Shown here: piece by piece, positions 7,645 to 16,457 of the stretch | Layout: the number at the start of each line of letters is the position of its first letter | How positions within the stretch are numbered: the first letter of the stretch is position 1 | From: Pseudonocardia humida | GTDB taxonomy: Bacteria; Actinomycetota; Actinomycetes; Mycobacteriales; Pseudonocardiaceae | NCBI RefSeq assembly: GCF_023898865.1 | Contig: NZ_JAGSOV010000037.1 | Location: 153,195-217,194, forward strand | Direction: 5' to 3' | Length of the DNA stretch: 64,000 nucleotides | Translations under genes and position numbers: made by a program | The notes under the pieces: generated by a model | What the model saw: the letters and a program-made list of their open reading frames with translations, nothing else | Databases searched by the model: none | Told to the model about the DNA's origin: nothing

Positions 7645-10287
7645 TCACTGGTCGGCGGTGGTGTCCATGATCAGGACTTCGCCGCTGTCGACGCAGGTCA
7701 CGTAGGCGACGCGCCCGGTCGGGTGGGGCGCGACGCTGGTCGGCCCGGCGCAGACCGGGATCGTCGCGGTGACGGCGCGCGCCGCGGTGTCGACGACCGA
7801 CACGGTGTCGTCCTCGACGTTGGCGGTGTAGAGGTAGCGCCCGTCCGGCGCGTAGCCGACGTCCTGCGGGGTGCGCCCCACGGGGACCTCGGCCACGGCG
7901 GCGCCCGCCGCGTCGATGATCGTCACGCTGCCGGCGTCGTAGTTGGCCACCGCGGTCTGCCCGTCGCCCACCGCGGCGCTCTGCGGGCTGGTGCCGACCG
8001 GGATCGTGGCCACCGGTGTCGCGCTCGCCGTGTCGAGCACGCTGACCACGTTCGACTCGTGGCTCGCCACGTAGGCCCGGCTGCCGTCGGCGGAGAACGC
8101 CACCCCGTGCGGGCTGGCGGGCACCGGGATCGACGTCGTGACCGCGTTGGTGGCGGTGTCGACGACGTCGATGCGGGCGTCGTCGTGGCTGGGCACCCAC
8201 AGCCGGCTGCCGTCGGGCGTCACGGCGGCGGCGAACGGCCGCTGCCCGACCGGGATCGTGGTCAGCAGGGTGTCGGTGGTGGTGTCGAGCACCGCGACCA
8301 GGCTGACGGTGCGCGCGTCGTCGAAGACCGTGATGTAGGCGCGGCTGCTGTCGGGCGAGAACGCCACGAACCGCGGCGGCCCGGCCGGCACCGCGATCGT
8401 CGCGGTGACCTTGTCGAGGCTGGTGTCGAGCACCGAGACGAACCCGGCGGCGCGGTGCGCGATCAGCGCGGTCCGGCCGTCGGGGGCGACGGCGACGTCC
8501 CCCGGTGTGGCGCCGACCGGGACCACCGCGCGCACGGTCGGCACCGCGATGCTCGTGGCGATCGGTCCCACCGGGGCGGCCGGGACCTGGACGACCTCCG
8601 GCCGGCTCGGCGGGACGCCGACCGCGGCGGCCTGCCCGCCCGGTGAGGGCATCGGGCGCACGTCGACCAGCAGCACGCCCGCCACGGCCAGCGCGCCGAG
8701 CGCGGCGACGGTGCCCGCGGCGACGGGCAGCGCTCGGCGGACGGAGCCACGGCGCCGGGTCGGCGGTGCGGGCGGGTCGAACGGCGGCGGGGACGGCCGG
8801 TGGCCGTGCTCGTAGCGGGGGTCGAACAAGCCGTGGTCGTAGCGGGCCCGTTCGCGGCGGGCGGCCGCGGCGGGCGGCAGGCCCGGGGTCGGGCCGGGCC
8901 TGCCGAAGTGCGGGGCGGGACGGCCGGGCTCCGGCGACGGCCTGGCGGCCGGGTGGCCCGGTGGGAGCAGGCGGTCGGCGGGTGGCGGCACGACCCGGTC
9001 GGTGGGCGGGGCCGGCGGGACGATCCGGTCGGTGGGCGGGGTCGGCGGCACCACTCGGTCGGTGGGCCCGGCGGGCACCGAGCCGGGCCGGATCCGCTCC
9101 GTGGCCGGCGCCGGGCGGGCGCCGGGCACGGTGACCCGCGGGCTGGTCGGGTCGGCCGGGGCGGCGTCGGCGCCCGGGCGGCCGGTGGCCTGCGGGGTCG
9201 GGCCGCCGACCGGGGTCCGCGGGCCGGCCGGGTGCGGGGTGGGCGGGCGGGCCGAAGCGCGGGAGCCGGTGCCGGCGCCGGTGGGCCTCGACATCGCCGC
9301 GACCGGCTCGGCCGGCACCGCCACCGACGGGTGCCCGCCGGTGCGCTGGGCCGGCACCGAGACCCGGGGCTCCGGCCCCGGGCCGGAGGACAGCACCGTG
9401 CCCTCGACGGTTCCCGGGCTGGAGTAGTGGGACACGGTCCGTCCCAGGTCGACCGCCCCCGTCGGCACGACGACCGGGACGCGGGCGTCCACGCCGTGCG
9501 CGAGCTGCCCGATCCGCACCCGCACCTCGAGGTCGATGTGCGGGATGCCGCGGTAGGTGCGCACTCCCTCCAGGTCGGGCCGGTGCGCCGCGGAGACGAA
9601 CCGGTCGGAGCGCCGGTACACCGGCGGTCCGAACGGGTCGCGCAGCCGCTCGTCGGTGGCCTGGCGGGGCAGCGGGTAGGTCGTGGGGAAGCGCAGCGAG
9701 TTGCTCAGCGCCCGGGTGCGCAGCCTCGGCGTCACCAGCAGCAGGAAGCTGACCGTGGCGCACAGGGTGAAGAAGTAGATCGCGAAGGCCGCGGTGGCGA
9801 TGGTGAACTCGGTGAGCGTGAGCAGCGTGCAGGCCGCGCTGAACATGCCCGCGGTGTAGGCGCCGTGCGACTCCGACTCCGGCTCCCGGTAGGCCTTGAC
9901 GATGGTGGGGACGCCGGCCAGCGCGTCGACGGCGATGCTCAGCACGATCGCCACCAGCCCGGACGCGGTGAGCTGCCAGGCCACCAGGGTGACCAGCGAG
10001 AACACCCCGCAGGTGATGTCGAGCCTGCTGAACTCCCAGTAGGCGCCGCCGACGAAGGAGGCCAGGAAGATCAGGCTCGGGATCAGGGCCACGGTCAGGG
10101 TGAGCAGCGCCGGCATCCCGACGCCCTCGGAGAGCTGCCCGAAGAAGGCCAGCCATGCGGTGACGGCCCACAGCCCCCAGGACACCCGGTTCGGCCGGGC
10201 CTGCCCGCGCACGGTGGCCATGACGTAGCCGATGCCGGCCAGGAAGTTGACCGCCACGCCGAGCCAGATGAACTGCTCGCTGATCAT
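7645..10287 (-). CDS. multi-domain membrane protein with C-terminal seven-bladed YVTN-type beta-propeller
   Basis: 880-residue protein in one uninterrupted frame. Residues 1-190 contain six to seven hydrophobic helices. Residues 190-530 are soluble, then increasingly Pro/Arg-rich, including a DRIVPPxPPT repeat run (DNA about 8990-9065). One more transmembrane helix follows near 533-557. Residues 580-880 hold seven repeats of the form IPVGxxPxxVAxxPDGxxxYV...VSVLDT, the signature of YVTN/surface-layer seven-bladed propellers, probably extracytoplasmic. The start lies 12 bp after the stop of the decarboxylase gene, so they are probably co-transcribed. I know no named family with this whole architecture. 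A sensor or scaffold role is a guess. Confidence 0.7.
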   Translation of the reverse strand: MISEQFIWLGVAVNFLAGIGYVMATVRGQARPNRVSWGLWAVTAWLAFFGQLSEGVGMPALLTLTVALIPSLIFLASFVGGAYWEFSRLDITCGVFSLVTLVAWQLTASGLVAIVLSIAVDALAGVPTIVKAYREPESESHGAYTAGMFSAACTLLTLTEFTIATAAFAIYFFTLCATVSFLLLVTPRLRTRALSNSLRFPTTYPLPRQATDERLRDPFGPPVYRRSDRFVSAAHRPDLEGVRTYRGIPHIDLEVRVRIGQLAHGVDARVPVVVPTGAVDLGRTVSHYSSPGTVEGTVLSSGPGPEPRVSVPAQRTGGHPSVAVPAEPVAAMSRPTGAGTGSRASARPPTPHPAGPRTPVGGPTPQATGRPGADAAPADPTSPRVTVPGARPAPATERIRPGSVPAGPTDRVVPPTPPTDRIVPPAPPTDRVVPPPADRLLPPGHPAARPSPEPGRPAPHFGRPGPTPGLPPAAAARRERARYDHGLFDPRYEHGHRPSPPPFDPPAPPTRRRGSVRRALPVAAGTVAALGALAVAGVLLVDVRPMPSPGGQAAAVGVPPSRPEVVQVPAAPVGPIATSIAVPTVRAVVPVGATPGDVAVAPDGRTALIAHRAAGFVSVLDTSLDKVTATIAVPAGPPRFVAFSPDSSRAYITVFDDARTVSLVAVLDTTTDTLLTTIPVGQRPFAAAVTPDGSRLWVPSHDDARIDVVDTATNAVTTSIPVPASPHGVAFSADGSRAYVASHESNVVSVLDTASATPVATIPVGTSPQSAAVGDGQTAVANYDAGSVTIIDAAGAAVAEVPVGRTPQDVGYAPDGRYLYTANVEDDTVSVVDTAARAVTATIPVCAGPTSVAPHPTGRVAYVTCVDSGEVLIMDTTADQ

Positions 10288-10299
10288 CGTCGTCCCCGT

Positions 10300-11550
10300 T
10301 CAGCCGACCGGTGGGAGACCGGTGTGCGGCGCGGCCGGCCAGCCGACGTGCTCGACGCGCTGGCGCTGCCACCAGCGCCGGCGCGCGGCGCGCGCCGGGG
10401 CGGCGGGCTGGTACTCGTTGCGCTGCTCGGCCACCAGCTCGTCGACGAACCGGTCGATGACCTCGGTGGTCACCCCCGGGACGCAGACGATGTGGCTCCA
10501 CTCGCCGTGGGTGGCCAGCGCCCAGCGCTGGATCATGGCCGGGCTCGGCGCCTTCATGACCACGGTGAAGGCGTGCTTGTGCCGCCACGCCGCCCAGCCG
10601 GCCTCGGTCAGCCTGCGCACGGTGTGCGCGGCCACCGCCCGCGCCCGCTCGGCGCGGCGCTGGTGGTCGGGCCGGTCCAGGGAGCGCAGCGCCCACCACA
10701 GCTGCAGCACCGTGTGCCCCGAGCGGGAGCCGGCGATGGTCGCGTCGACCCCGCCGATGTAGCTGACGTTGCGGGCCACCCGGTCGCGGTGGCGGCGCCG
10801 GGTGATCAGCACGCCGCACGGCTCCGGCGTGGCCAGGAACTTGTGCCCGCTGATGGTCAGGCTGTCGACGTGGCCGACCTCGCTGAGGTTGACGCTGGGG
10901 TGGGTGCCGTGCAGCAGGACCAGCGGGATGCCGGTCAGCGCGGCGTCGACGTGGACGTAGCGGCGGTCGTCGGGGATGCCGACCCGGTCGAGCGAGACCT
11001 TGATCGCGGCCACGTTGTCGACGGCCTCGGTCATCGTGGTGCCCACCGTGGCCACCACGATGGCCGGGCGGTGGCGGTGGGTGTTCACCCGCTCGGCCAG
11101 CTCCTGGTAGTCCAGCTCGCCGCCGTTGCGGGTGGGCACCCGAACCGCGGGCAGGCCCAGCAGGTGCGCGGCCTTGGCCACGCTGTAGTGCGCCGTCTCG
11201 GCGAAGTAGACGACCCCGTTGGGCAGCGCGGTGCGGGCCAGGTAGAGCCCGTAGAGGTTGCCCTCGGTGCCGCCGGTGGTCACGCAGCCCCAGCGGTCCT
11301 GGCGGGGGGCCTGGAACCACTCGGCGAGGATCCCGACGACCTCGCGCTCGAGGTCCTTGACGTTGCGGTGCTCCAGCCCGGGCACCGTCGGATCGCCGAT
11401 GTTGTTCAGCGTGCCCGGCGACAGCGGCGCGATGAGCGAGAAGTCGATGTCGGTGGCGGCCGGGAACCCGATCGGGGTGACCGGCGGCAGCATCCGCGCC
11501 GCCACCGCCTTCAAGGTCGGCTTGAGCTGCTCGGCGCGATCTCGACTCAT
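10300..11550 (-). CDS. hdc: PLP-dependent histidine decarboxylase-type enzyme
   Basis: 416-residue group II PLP-dependent decarboxylase. His121 (ETAHYSVAKAA) is positioned to stack on PLP, Asp202 (YVHVDAALTG) to contact the pyridine nitrogen, and Lys237 in TISGHKFLATPEPCG to form the Schiff base. That motif and the shape of the N-terminal half match bacterial histidine decarboxylases of the Morganella type, which make histamine and CO2 from histidine; serine decarboxylases are close relatives. The Arg-rich tail after residue 385 is extra. It lies in a minus-strand group with a chorismate-lyase-like gene, suggesting a biosynthetic use of the amine (inference). Confidence 0.8.
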   Translation of the reverse strand: MSRDRAEQLKPTLKAVAARMLPPVTPIGFPAATDIDFSLIAPLSPGTLNNIGDPTVPGLEHRNVKDLEREVVGILAEWFQAPRQDRWGCVTTGGTEGNLYGLYLARTALPNGVVYFAETAHYSVAKAAHLLGLPAVRVPTRNGGELDYQELAERVNTHRHRPAIVVATVGTTMTEAVDNVAAIKVSLDRVGIPDDRRYVHVDAALTGIPLVLLHGTHPSVNLSEVGHVDSLTISGHKFLATPEPCGVLITRRRHRDRVARNVSYIGGVDATIAGSRSGHTVLQLWWALRSLDRPDHQRRAERARAVAAHTVRRLTEAGWAAWRHKHAFTVVMKAPSPAMIQRWALATHGEWSHIVCVPGVTTEVIDRFVDELVAEQRNEYQPAAPARAARRRWWQRQRVEHVGWPAAPHTGLPPVG

Positions 11551-11620
11551 CGCACTGCCTCGCAGGGCTCGGCCGACGCTTCGCCGGGACGCTGTGCCAT
11601 CGATTCGCTCGCGAGCTCGC

Positions 11621-12253
11621 TCATGCCGCCACCGCCGGCGGCAGCTGGAGCCGGTACCGGCGTTGCTCGTCGTCGGGTCTGGTCGCCGGGACCACGAAGC
11701 GGGGGCTGAGCAGCCCGGCGGTGCTCAGCTCCGCGCAGTGCCGGGCGACGCCGCGGGCGTGCGCCAGCCCGGCGCGCCGGGCCAGGTCGGGCTGCCACGC
11801 CGGGGCGGTGGCCACGGTCAGCGAGTCGAGCTCGACGAACTCCAGCAGCGCCTGCGCGGCCTGCAGCCTGCGCCCGCCGGGGAAGCGGTCCCAGACGCGG
11901 ACCAGCCAGGCCTGGCAGAACTCGGTGGGCGAGAGGTCGGCCAGCGGGTGGCACACGTCGCGGACCTCCAGCGCGGCCGCGATCTCGACGTCGCCGATGA
12001 CGAACGCCCCCACCGGCGTGCGGACGTCCAACGTGCCCCCGGTGACCGTGCAGACCCATCCCGCGCTCTCGTCGAGGGTGGCGGCGACCCGCTGGTGCGG
12101 GAGCACGACGGTACCGAGGCGCTGCACGTACAAGGGGCGGCCGCAGGCGGTCTGCGGGTCGCGCAGCGGGGTGCGGGCGAGGTGGCGCAGGACGCAGGGG
12201 TTGGGTCGGGGGAGGTCAAGGCTGGGCAGCGTGATCACGTCGGCTCCATCCAC
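11621..12253 (-). CDS. unknown protein in the decarboxylase group
   Basis: 210-residue soluble protein with no signal peptide or transmembrane helix. The N-terminal half (PLYVQRLGTVVLPHQRVAAT, TGGTLDVRTPVGAFVIGDVE) looks beta-rich and the C-terminal half helical. I recognise no family. The GTG at 12253 is given; an internal GTG at 12238, behind GGATGGAG, is an equally plausible start. It lies 70 bp upstream of the decarboxylase gene and on the same strand, so a linked function is likely. It might be a regulator or an accessory enzyme; I cannot decide from sequence. Confidence 0.55.
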   Translation of the reverse strand: MDGADVITLPSLDLPRPNPCVLRHLARTPLRDPQTACGRPLYVQRLGTVVLPHQRVAATLDESAGWVCTVTGGTLDVRTPVGAFVIGDVEIAAALEVRDVCHPLADLSPTEFCQAWLVRVWDRFPGGRRLQAAQALLEFVELDSLTVATAPAWQPDLARRAGLAHARGVARHCAELSTAGLLSPRFVVPATRPDDEQRRYRLQLPPAVAA

Positions 12254-12423
12254 CGAGTCGGGCGTGGGGCAGGGGCACCGGCGGGTGCGGGGGGGGACGG
12301 CGGACCGTTCGGCCCGTCCGGGGAGGGGCGCGCTAGGGGCGGCGGCGCCGGGCGGACGGACGGGGTCGGGGGTGGCGGGGCGCGGGAGCGTGGGGTCTGC
12401 GCCGGCTGCTCGGGGTCAGCACG

Positions 12424-13227
12424 TCACGCTCCTTGCCGGTCGGCGTTCTGGGTGCTCGTCCGCGGGGGTTCGACCAGCGGTGCCGTGCGCGACTCCCCGC
12501 GACCGCGCCGGAAGAGGTGCACCAGTTGGCGGGGCAGCCGCTGCTCGGTGTCCGGTTCGGCGTCGACCGGCCGGCGCGGGTCGGTCGCCGTCAGCACGCG
12601 GCGCTGGTGCAGCAGCCGGACCAGCGCGGTGTCCAGGTCGGCCGCCCGCTGGTCGCGCGGGCGGTCCAGGGTGCGGACCGGGGCCGCCAGCTCCAGGACG
12701 TACCCGGTGAACCACTCCTCGACGGTGGCGACGGACCGCCCGCCCGCGGCGGGCAGCCGGAACGCCCCGCGCGTGCGCAGGCCCGCGTCGCCGGGGGCGT
12801 CCGGGTCGGGGTCCAGGACGGTGGACGTGGTGCGGTCGCGGATCGCGCCGGCGCGGTGCAGCGTGCGGGGGAGGGGTTGTTCGGTGCGGGTCAGCACGTC
12901 GCGGGCCCATCCGGGCAGCAACCGCAGGTCGACCACCGCCGTCGCGTGGCAGAGGGGCACCTGCTCGCCGTCGAACGTGGTGACCAGCGACACGACGCGG
13001 TACTGCCGGTCGCCGTGGCGGCGGGTGAGCAGGTCGGTGACGGTGACCGGCCGGCCGCCGAGCCAGCGCTGCAGCAGCGCGGTGGTGAGCGAGGTGGGGC
13101 GGTCGAGGTAGCGGGTGAACGGTTCCCAGATGCGCTGCGGGTGCTCGGGCGGCAGCTCCAGCAGGGCGACGCGGCGGGCGAGTTCGCTGTCGGACGGCTC
13201 GTGGGCGAGCGGGGCGGGGTCGATCAT
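12424..13227 (-). CDS. chorismate-lyase-like (UTRA-fold) protein
   Basis: 267 residues. Positions 20-130 resemble the chorismate pyruvate-lyase/UTRA fold: SLTTALLQRWLGGRPVTVTD, then YRVVSLVTTFDGEQVPLCHATAVVDLRLLPGWARDVL and PLPRTLHRAG, the order of elements seen in UbiC and in the mycobacterial Rv2949c-type enzymes that release 4-hydroxybenzoate from chorismate. The remaining 130 residues have no recognised domain and could be a second domain. The start is the ATG at 13227; an upstream ATG at 13317 overlaps a promoter -10 box and is unlikely. Enzyme activity versus ligand sensing cannot be told. Product could feed hydroxybenzoate into a pathway with the downstream decarboxylase (inference). 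Confidence 0.5.
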   Translation of the reverse strand: MIDPAPLAHEPSDSELARRVALLELPPEHPQRIWEPFTRYLDRPTSLTTALLQRWLGGRPVTVTDLLTRRHGDRQYRVVSLVTTFDGEQVPLCHATAVVDLRLLPGWARDVLTRTEQPLPRTLHRAGAIRDRTTSTVLDPDPDAPGDAGLRTRGAFRLPAAGGRSVATVEEWFTGYVLELAAPVRTLDRPRDQRAADLDTALVRLLHQRRVLTATDPRRPVDAEPDTEQRLPRQLVHLFRRGRGESRTAPLVEPPRTSTQNADRQGA

Positions 13228-13312
13228 CGCGTGCGCTCCGTTCCGACAGGGCGGGGTCGCCGCGCGGAGCGCGACGGACCGTGTGCCAATCCTCAGCGAA
13301 GTTGGCAGGAGG

Positions 13313-13343
13313 ATCATAAACTGAGATGAACCGAGTGTGTCAA
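13313..13343 (-). promoter_or_regulatory. sigma70-type promoter of the chorismate-lyase-like gene group
   Basis: On the minus strand a perfect TTGACA (13343-13338) is followed after 19 bp by TATGAT (13318-13313). Both hexamers are near consensus, rare in this GC-rich window. Transcription would start near 13305, giving a leader of about 78 nt. Confidence 0.65.
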
Positions 13344-13826
13344 CCGTACGTGAGGAGGTGGGGGCGGTATGTGTCGGTTAGCAGTGCGTACTGTCGCCGT
13401 GCCGCTCTGCATCCCCGCAGTTCAACGAGGTAGCCGCAGGTAGCATGCACAGTGTGCGGACTCGAGCGCGTCAACGCTCGTTCACCAGGTCGTCAACCGA
13501 TGGACCATGGCAGCCGGAGGGCCATGAACTGAAATGCAGAGTCACGGTGCAAGTGCATGGGACAATGGCGGCTCCGGCCAGGGGACGGCGGGTCCGCCGC
13601 TCGGGCCCACGACCGCGCATGGGTGGCTGCTCCGGGCACCCACCGGCGGATTCTCCCGCCATGATCGTCGTTGCCTGCATCTGCGAATGCAGGCGCACAG
13701 TATGTTGATCTACTAGACCGAATGCCGAGTTATTCGGGACTGGCGCATGGATAGTTGTCCCTTATCATTGCGTGGGCGGGGGTGGCCGCGGGAACAACGG
13801 CGTGATCAACGTTTCCGGAGGGCAAG
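13344..13826. other. 483-bp divergent intergenic region with dyad
   Basis: No convincing gene. The region is less GC-rich than its surroundings. It contains a perfect 8-bp dyad GCCTGCAT/ATGCAGGC with a 6-nt centre at 13673-13694, a plausible operator for the XRE regulator or another dimeric repressor, and several AT-rich stretches (13700-13775) that could hold the promoter of the metallopeptidase gene. GGAGGG at about 13817 is that gene's ribosome-binding site. Confidence 0.45.
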
Positions 13827-14411
13827 ATGATCACACGGGGCGGACCGGGCGCATTCGCCCGGAGTACTCGGCGGATACTGGCGCAGCGCGCCCGCCCGAC
13901 GCCCCCCTCCTGGCCCGATCTCCTCGACCGGAGCGCTCAGACACTGGCCGGCCTGGGTGTGCGGGCCCGGTCACCCTTTGATCTCGAGAGGTTTCTGGGC
14001 GAACTGGTGCAATTGCGTGGTGGGCGTGAAATCGTGCTCACCCCCATTTCGGTGCGGTCCGGTGCGGCCACCGTCTGCGGCTACTGCCTGACCATGGCCG
14101 ACCGGGACCACGTCTACTACGCCCAGTCCCGCAGCCGCCTGCACCGCACGCACAACGCCGTCCACGAGTTGGCGCACCTCCTGCTCGGGCACGGCTCCGT
14201 CGCGCCGCTGGCGGTGGCGGGCCCCCCCACCGACCGGCGCCGGGCCTGGCTCGGCATCGCCGAGGCCGGCTACTCCGAGCACTGCGAGGACGAGGCCGAC
14301 GCGGCCGCGGCCATCCTGCTCGGCAGCTGGCACGAGACGGCCCCGCGCACCTGGGCCGCGCACTCCGCGCTCAGCCGCGGGGCGGCCCGCCTCGCCGACG
14401 CCTACGCCTGA
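13827..14411 (+). CDS. ImmA/IrrE-like zinc metallopeptidase
   Basis: 194 residues. VHELAHLLLGH (residues 112-122) is an HExxH zinc motif in the context of the ImmA/IrrE family (DUF955), and the later EDEADAAAAILL would supply the third ligand. Such proteins cleave partner XRE-type repressors or other regulators. The ATG follows GGAGGG with 5-nt spacing. It is followed by a MAB_1171c-type membrane protein gene and, convergently, an XRE regulator gene. This grouping is recurrent in actinobacteria and suggests one signalling unit; the target of cleavage is inferred, not seen. Confidence 0.8.
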   Translation: MITRGGPGAFARSTRRILAQRARPTPPSWPDLLDRSAQTLAGLGVRARSPFDLERFLGELVQLRGGREIVLTPISVRSGAATVCGYCLTMADRDHVYYAQSRSRLHRTHNAVHELAHLLLGHGSVAPLAVAGPPTDRRRAWLGIAEAGYSEHCEDEADAAAAILLGSWHETAPRTWAAHSALSRGAARLADAYA

Positions 14412-14468
14412 CCGGCCGGGACACCTGATGACGTCGGACGGACCGGAACCCCGGCGGGCCGAGCGGTG

Positions 14469-15677
14469 ATGTGGCCGACGGTCGTCGCCGCCGCGCTGCT
14501 GCTCGCCGCCGGGCTGCCCCGCCTGGTCTGGGGCTCGCCGTCGCAGCGCGCACTGGCCACCGCGCTCTGCAGCTGCGCCGTGGTGCTGCTGCTGGAGCTG
14601 GACGAGGTGGAGGACCTGCTCGGCCCGGCCGGGTTGGCCGGCCCCGCCACGCTCGCGCAGTGCCTCTACGTGACACTGGCCGCCGCGGCCGCGTTCGGCA
14701 TGGCCCGGCAGGTCTCGCCGACACCACTGCGGCCGCGGGTGTCCGCGGCCGTGATCGGCGTGCCGATCGGCGTCCTGCAGTGCGCCCTGTTCGCGGTGTC
14801 CGGGCTGCCCGGCGCTCCCCCGACGCACGCCCAGTTCCCCGAGCACGTCCACGACCCCGCGGTCCTCGGGCTGTGGGCGGTCACCGCGGCCGGTCCGGTC
14901 GCCGCGGCGGCGGTGCTGCTGCCGGTGCTGCGCGCCTTCGGGCCCGGCCTCGACCGCCTGCGCGGGCGGGTCGCCGTGGCCTGCACGTTCGCCGGCCTGG
15001 TCCTGGTGGCCTTCGCCGGGGCCACCATGGCGGCCCAGCTGGTGGTGGCCGCGGTCGGGCTGCCCGGCGTCGAGCGGCTCGGCGCGGCGGGCGCCCCGCT
15101 GGCGCCGACGGGCCTGGCCGTCATCGCGGCGGGTGTGCTCGCCGGGCGCGTGCTGGCGGTGGTGCAGGCGATCCGCGGCTGGGTCGGGGCCCACCTCGCG
15201 CTGCGCCGGCTCGACGGGCTCGCCCGCGAGCTGGGGGCGGCGGTGCCGGAGTGGGGGGTGACGACGGTCGAGCACCGGTGGGCGGTGCGCAAGCCGGCCG
15301 GGCAGCTCTACCGCAGGGTCATCGCCATCCGCGACGCGTCCTGGACCCTGTTCGGGGTGGTCGAGGGCGGGTTCGCGATGGAGTGCGCGGACGGCTTCGC
15401 GCGCTCGCGGCGCGGCTCCCTCGGCGAGCAGGCGGTGGCCGTGCTGGCCGAGGCCTGCTGGCTGCGCTACGCGATCGAGGCGAGGGCCCGCGGCGCCCGC
15501 CCGCCGGGCCCGGGTGCGGCGCACTTCCCGGAACGCGTACCCGAGCCGCCGGGATCGCTGTCCGAGGAAGCCGATTTCCTGGTCGCGGTGGCGCGCGCCT
15601 GGCGCGACCCGCTCATCGACGAGTTCCTCGCCGAGTGCTTCCCCGACGACTGCCGTCGCCAGCTGCGCACCGCGTAG
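14469..15677 (+). CDS. MAB_1171c-type multi-pass membrane protein
   Basis: 402 residues. The first 235 contain about seven hydrophobic helices; the remainder is a cytoplasmic domain beginning after RAIRGWVGAHLALRRLDGLARELGAAVPEW and containing YRRVIAIRDASWTL, the pattern of the actinobacterial MAB_1171c/DUF6545 family. Members commonly sit beside ImmA-like peptidases and XRE regulators, as here. The ATG at 14469 is immediately preceded by an in-frame GTG at 14466; either could be used. A membrane sensor that controls the peptidase or repressor is my inference. Confidence 0.75.
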   Translation: MWPTVVAAALLLAAGLPRLVWGSPSQRALATALCSCAVVLLLELDEVEDLLGPAGLAGPATLAQCLYVTLAAAAAFGMARQVSPTPLRPRVSAAVIGVPIGVLQCALFAVSGLPGAPPTHAQFPEHVHDPAVLGLWAVTAAGPVAAAAVLLPVLRAFGPGLDRLRGRVAVACTFAGLVLVAFAGATMAAQLVVAAVGLPGVERLGAAGAPLAPTGLAVIAAGVLAGRVLAVVQAIRGWVGAHLALRRLDGLARELGAAVPEWGVTTVEHRWAVRKPAGQLYRRVIAIRDASWTLFGVVEGGFAMECADGFARSRRGSLGEQAVAVLAEACWLRYAIEARARGARPPGPGAAHFPERVPEPPGSLSEEADFLVAVARAWRDPLIDEFLAECFPDDCRRQLRTA

Positions 15678-15716
15678 CCGGGTCCTTCACCCCGGCGGAA
15701 AGGGGACCGCGACGGG

Positions 15717-16187
15717 TCAGCTCCGGGTGGCCGGCGAGTCGCTCGGACCGCTGAGCTGGGCGTGCTCCAGCACGGCCAGCAGCGTGCGCCGGGAATCCTC
15801 CGGCATGCCGCGCACGCGGTGCATGATCTCCAGGACGCCCGCGGACCGCATGGCCGCGATCACCTGGAGGTCCTCGCGGGCCTGCGCGTTGTCGGCCGGG
15901 CCGATGGCGTCGATCAGCTGGCTGAGGCTGATGTTGAACAGGTCGGCCAGCGAGTTGAGGTGGCCCACGGTCGGGTTGTTGCGCTTGCCCCGGGTGAGCT
16001 GCCAGATGTAGGTGCTGGAGATGGTGCGCGTCTTGCGCTCGTCGTCGGGGAGCTCTGCGGCCCGCTTGTTGATCTGGTCGGCCGCCTCCTCGAACGTGTA
16101 CGGGCGCTTGGTGGCGGGGTTGGGGAAGAGCTCGAACAGCTGTGTCAGGGTCTTAGCCAAGCCGTCGGACTGCTTGTCGGTGGCCAT
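15717..16187 (-). CDS. XRE-family transcriptional regulator
   Basis: 156 residues. Residues 30-95 form a helix-turn-helix of the XRE type with a long first helix pair (FEEAADQINKRA...SSTYIWQLTRGKRNNPTVGHLNSLADLFNISLSQL), like the actinobacterial EspR-style regulators. The C-terminal 60 residues are helical and may dimerise. It converges on the MAB_1171c-type gene (39-bp gap). A GGAGGG precedes the ATG by 11 nt, and a TAGCGT box lies about 45 nt upstream. It probably regulates itself and the adjacent metallopeptidase/membrane pair; another possible target is the downstream NO synthase gene on the same strand. Confidence 0.85.
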   Translation of the reverse strand: MATDKQSDGLAKTLTQLFELFPNPATKRPYTFEEAADQINKRAAELPDDERKTRTISSTYIWQLTRGKRNNPTVGHLNSLADLFNISLSQLIDAIGPADNAQAREDLQVIAAMRSAGVLEIMHRVRGMPEDSRRTLLAVLEHAQLSGPSDSPATRS

Positions 16188-16457
16188 CGCCGGCTGGTCC
16201 CTCCTGCGTCGGTGTCCCGGGGAGGACGCTACAAGCCGGCGGGCCCGCCATACATCTGGGTTGGTCGAACGGTCGGTTCCCTGCGGTCAAAGCTCATCCC
16301 GGGAGTGACGTGCGTCGCGGGCCGACTGGTCGTCACACCGGCACGCTCGACGTTTCAGCCCAGTATTCTACGCCGATCGGCCGCTGTTGCGCGACAAGCG
16401 GTCTGTCTCGTGAGTCGAACGGCGACTACGTGAGAGTTGATGCGACGTGCTGCGCGT

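Noticed and set aside
7376..11320. 1314-codon open frame on the minus strand
   Set aside because: It is a shadow of the thioesterase antisense strand and of the propeller and decarboxylase genes in another frame; translation is Arg/Ala/Gly/Pro low complexity with no domain.
12424..13317. Longer start at 13317 for the chorismate-lyase-like protein
   Set aside because: The ATG overlaps the promoter -10 box TATGAT; the internal ATG at 13227 leaves a normal leader.
13445..13716. Short ORFs in the divergent region left of the peptidase gene
   Set aside because: Overlapping frames on both strands, no ribosome-binding site, unusual composition; the dyad and AT-rich patches fit regulatory DNA better.
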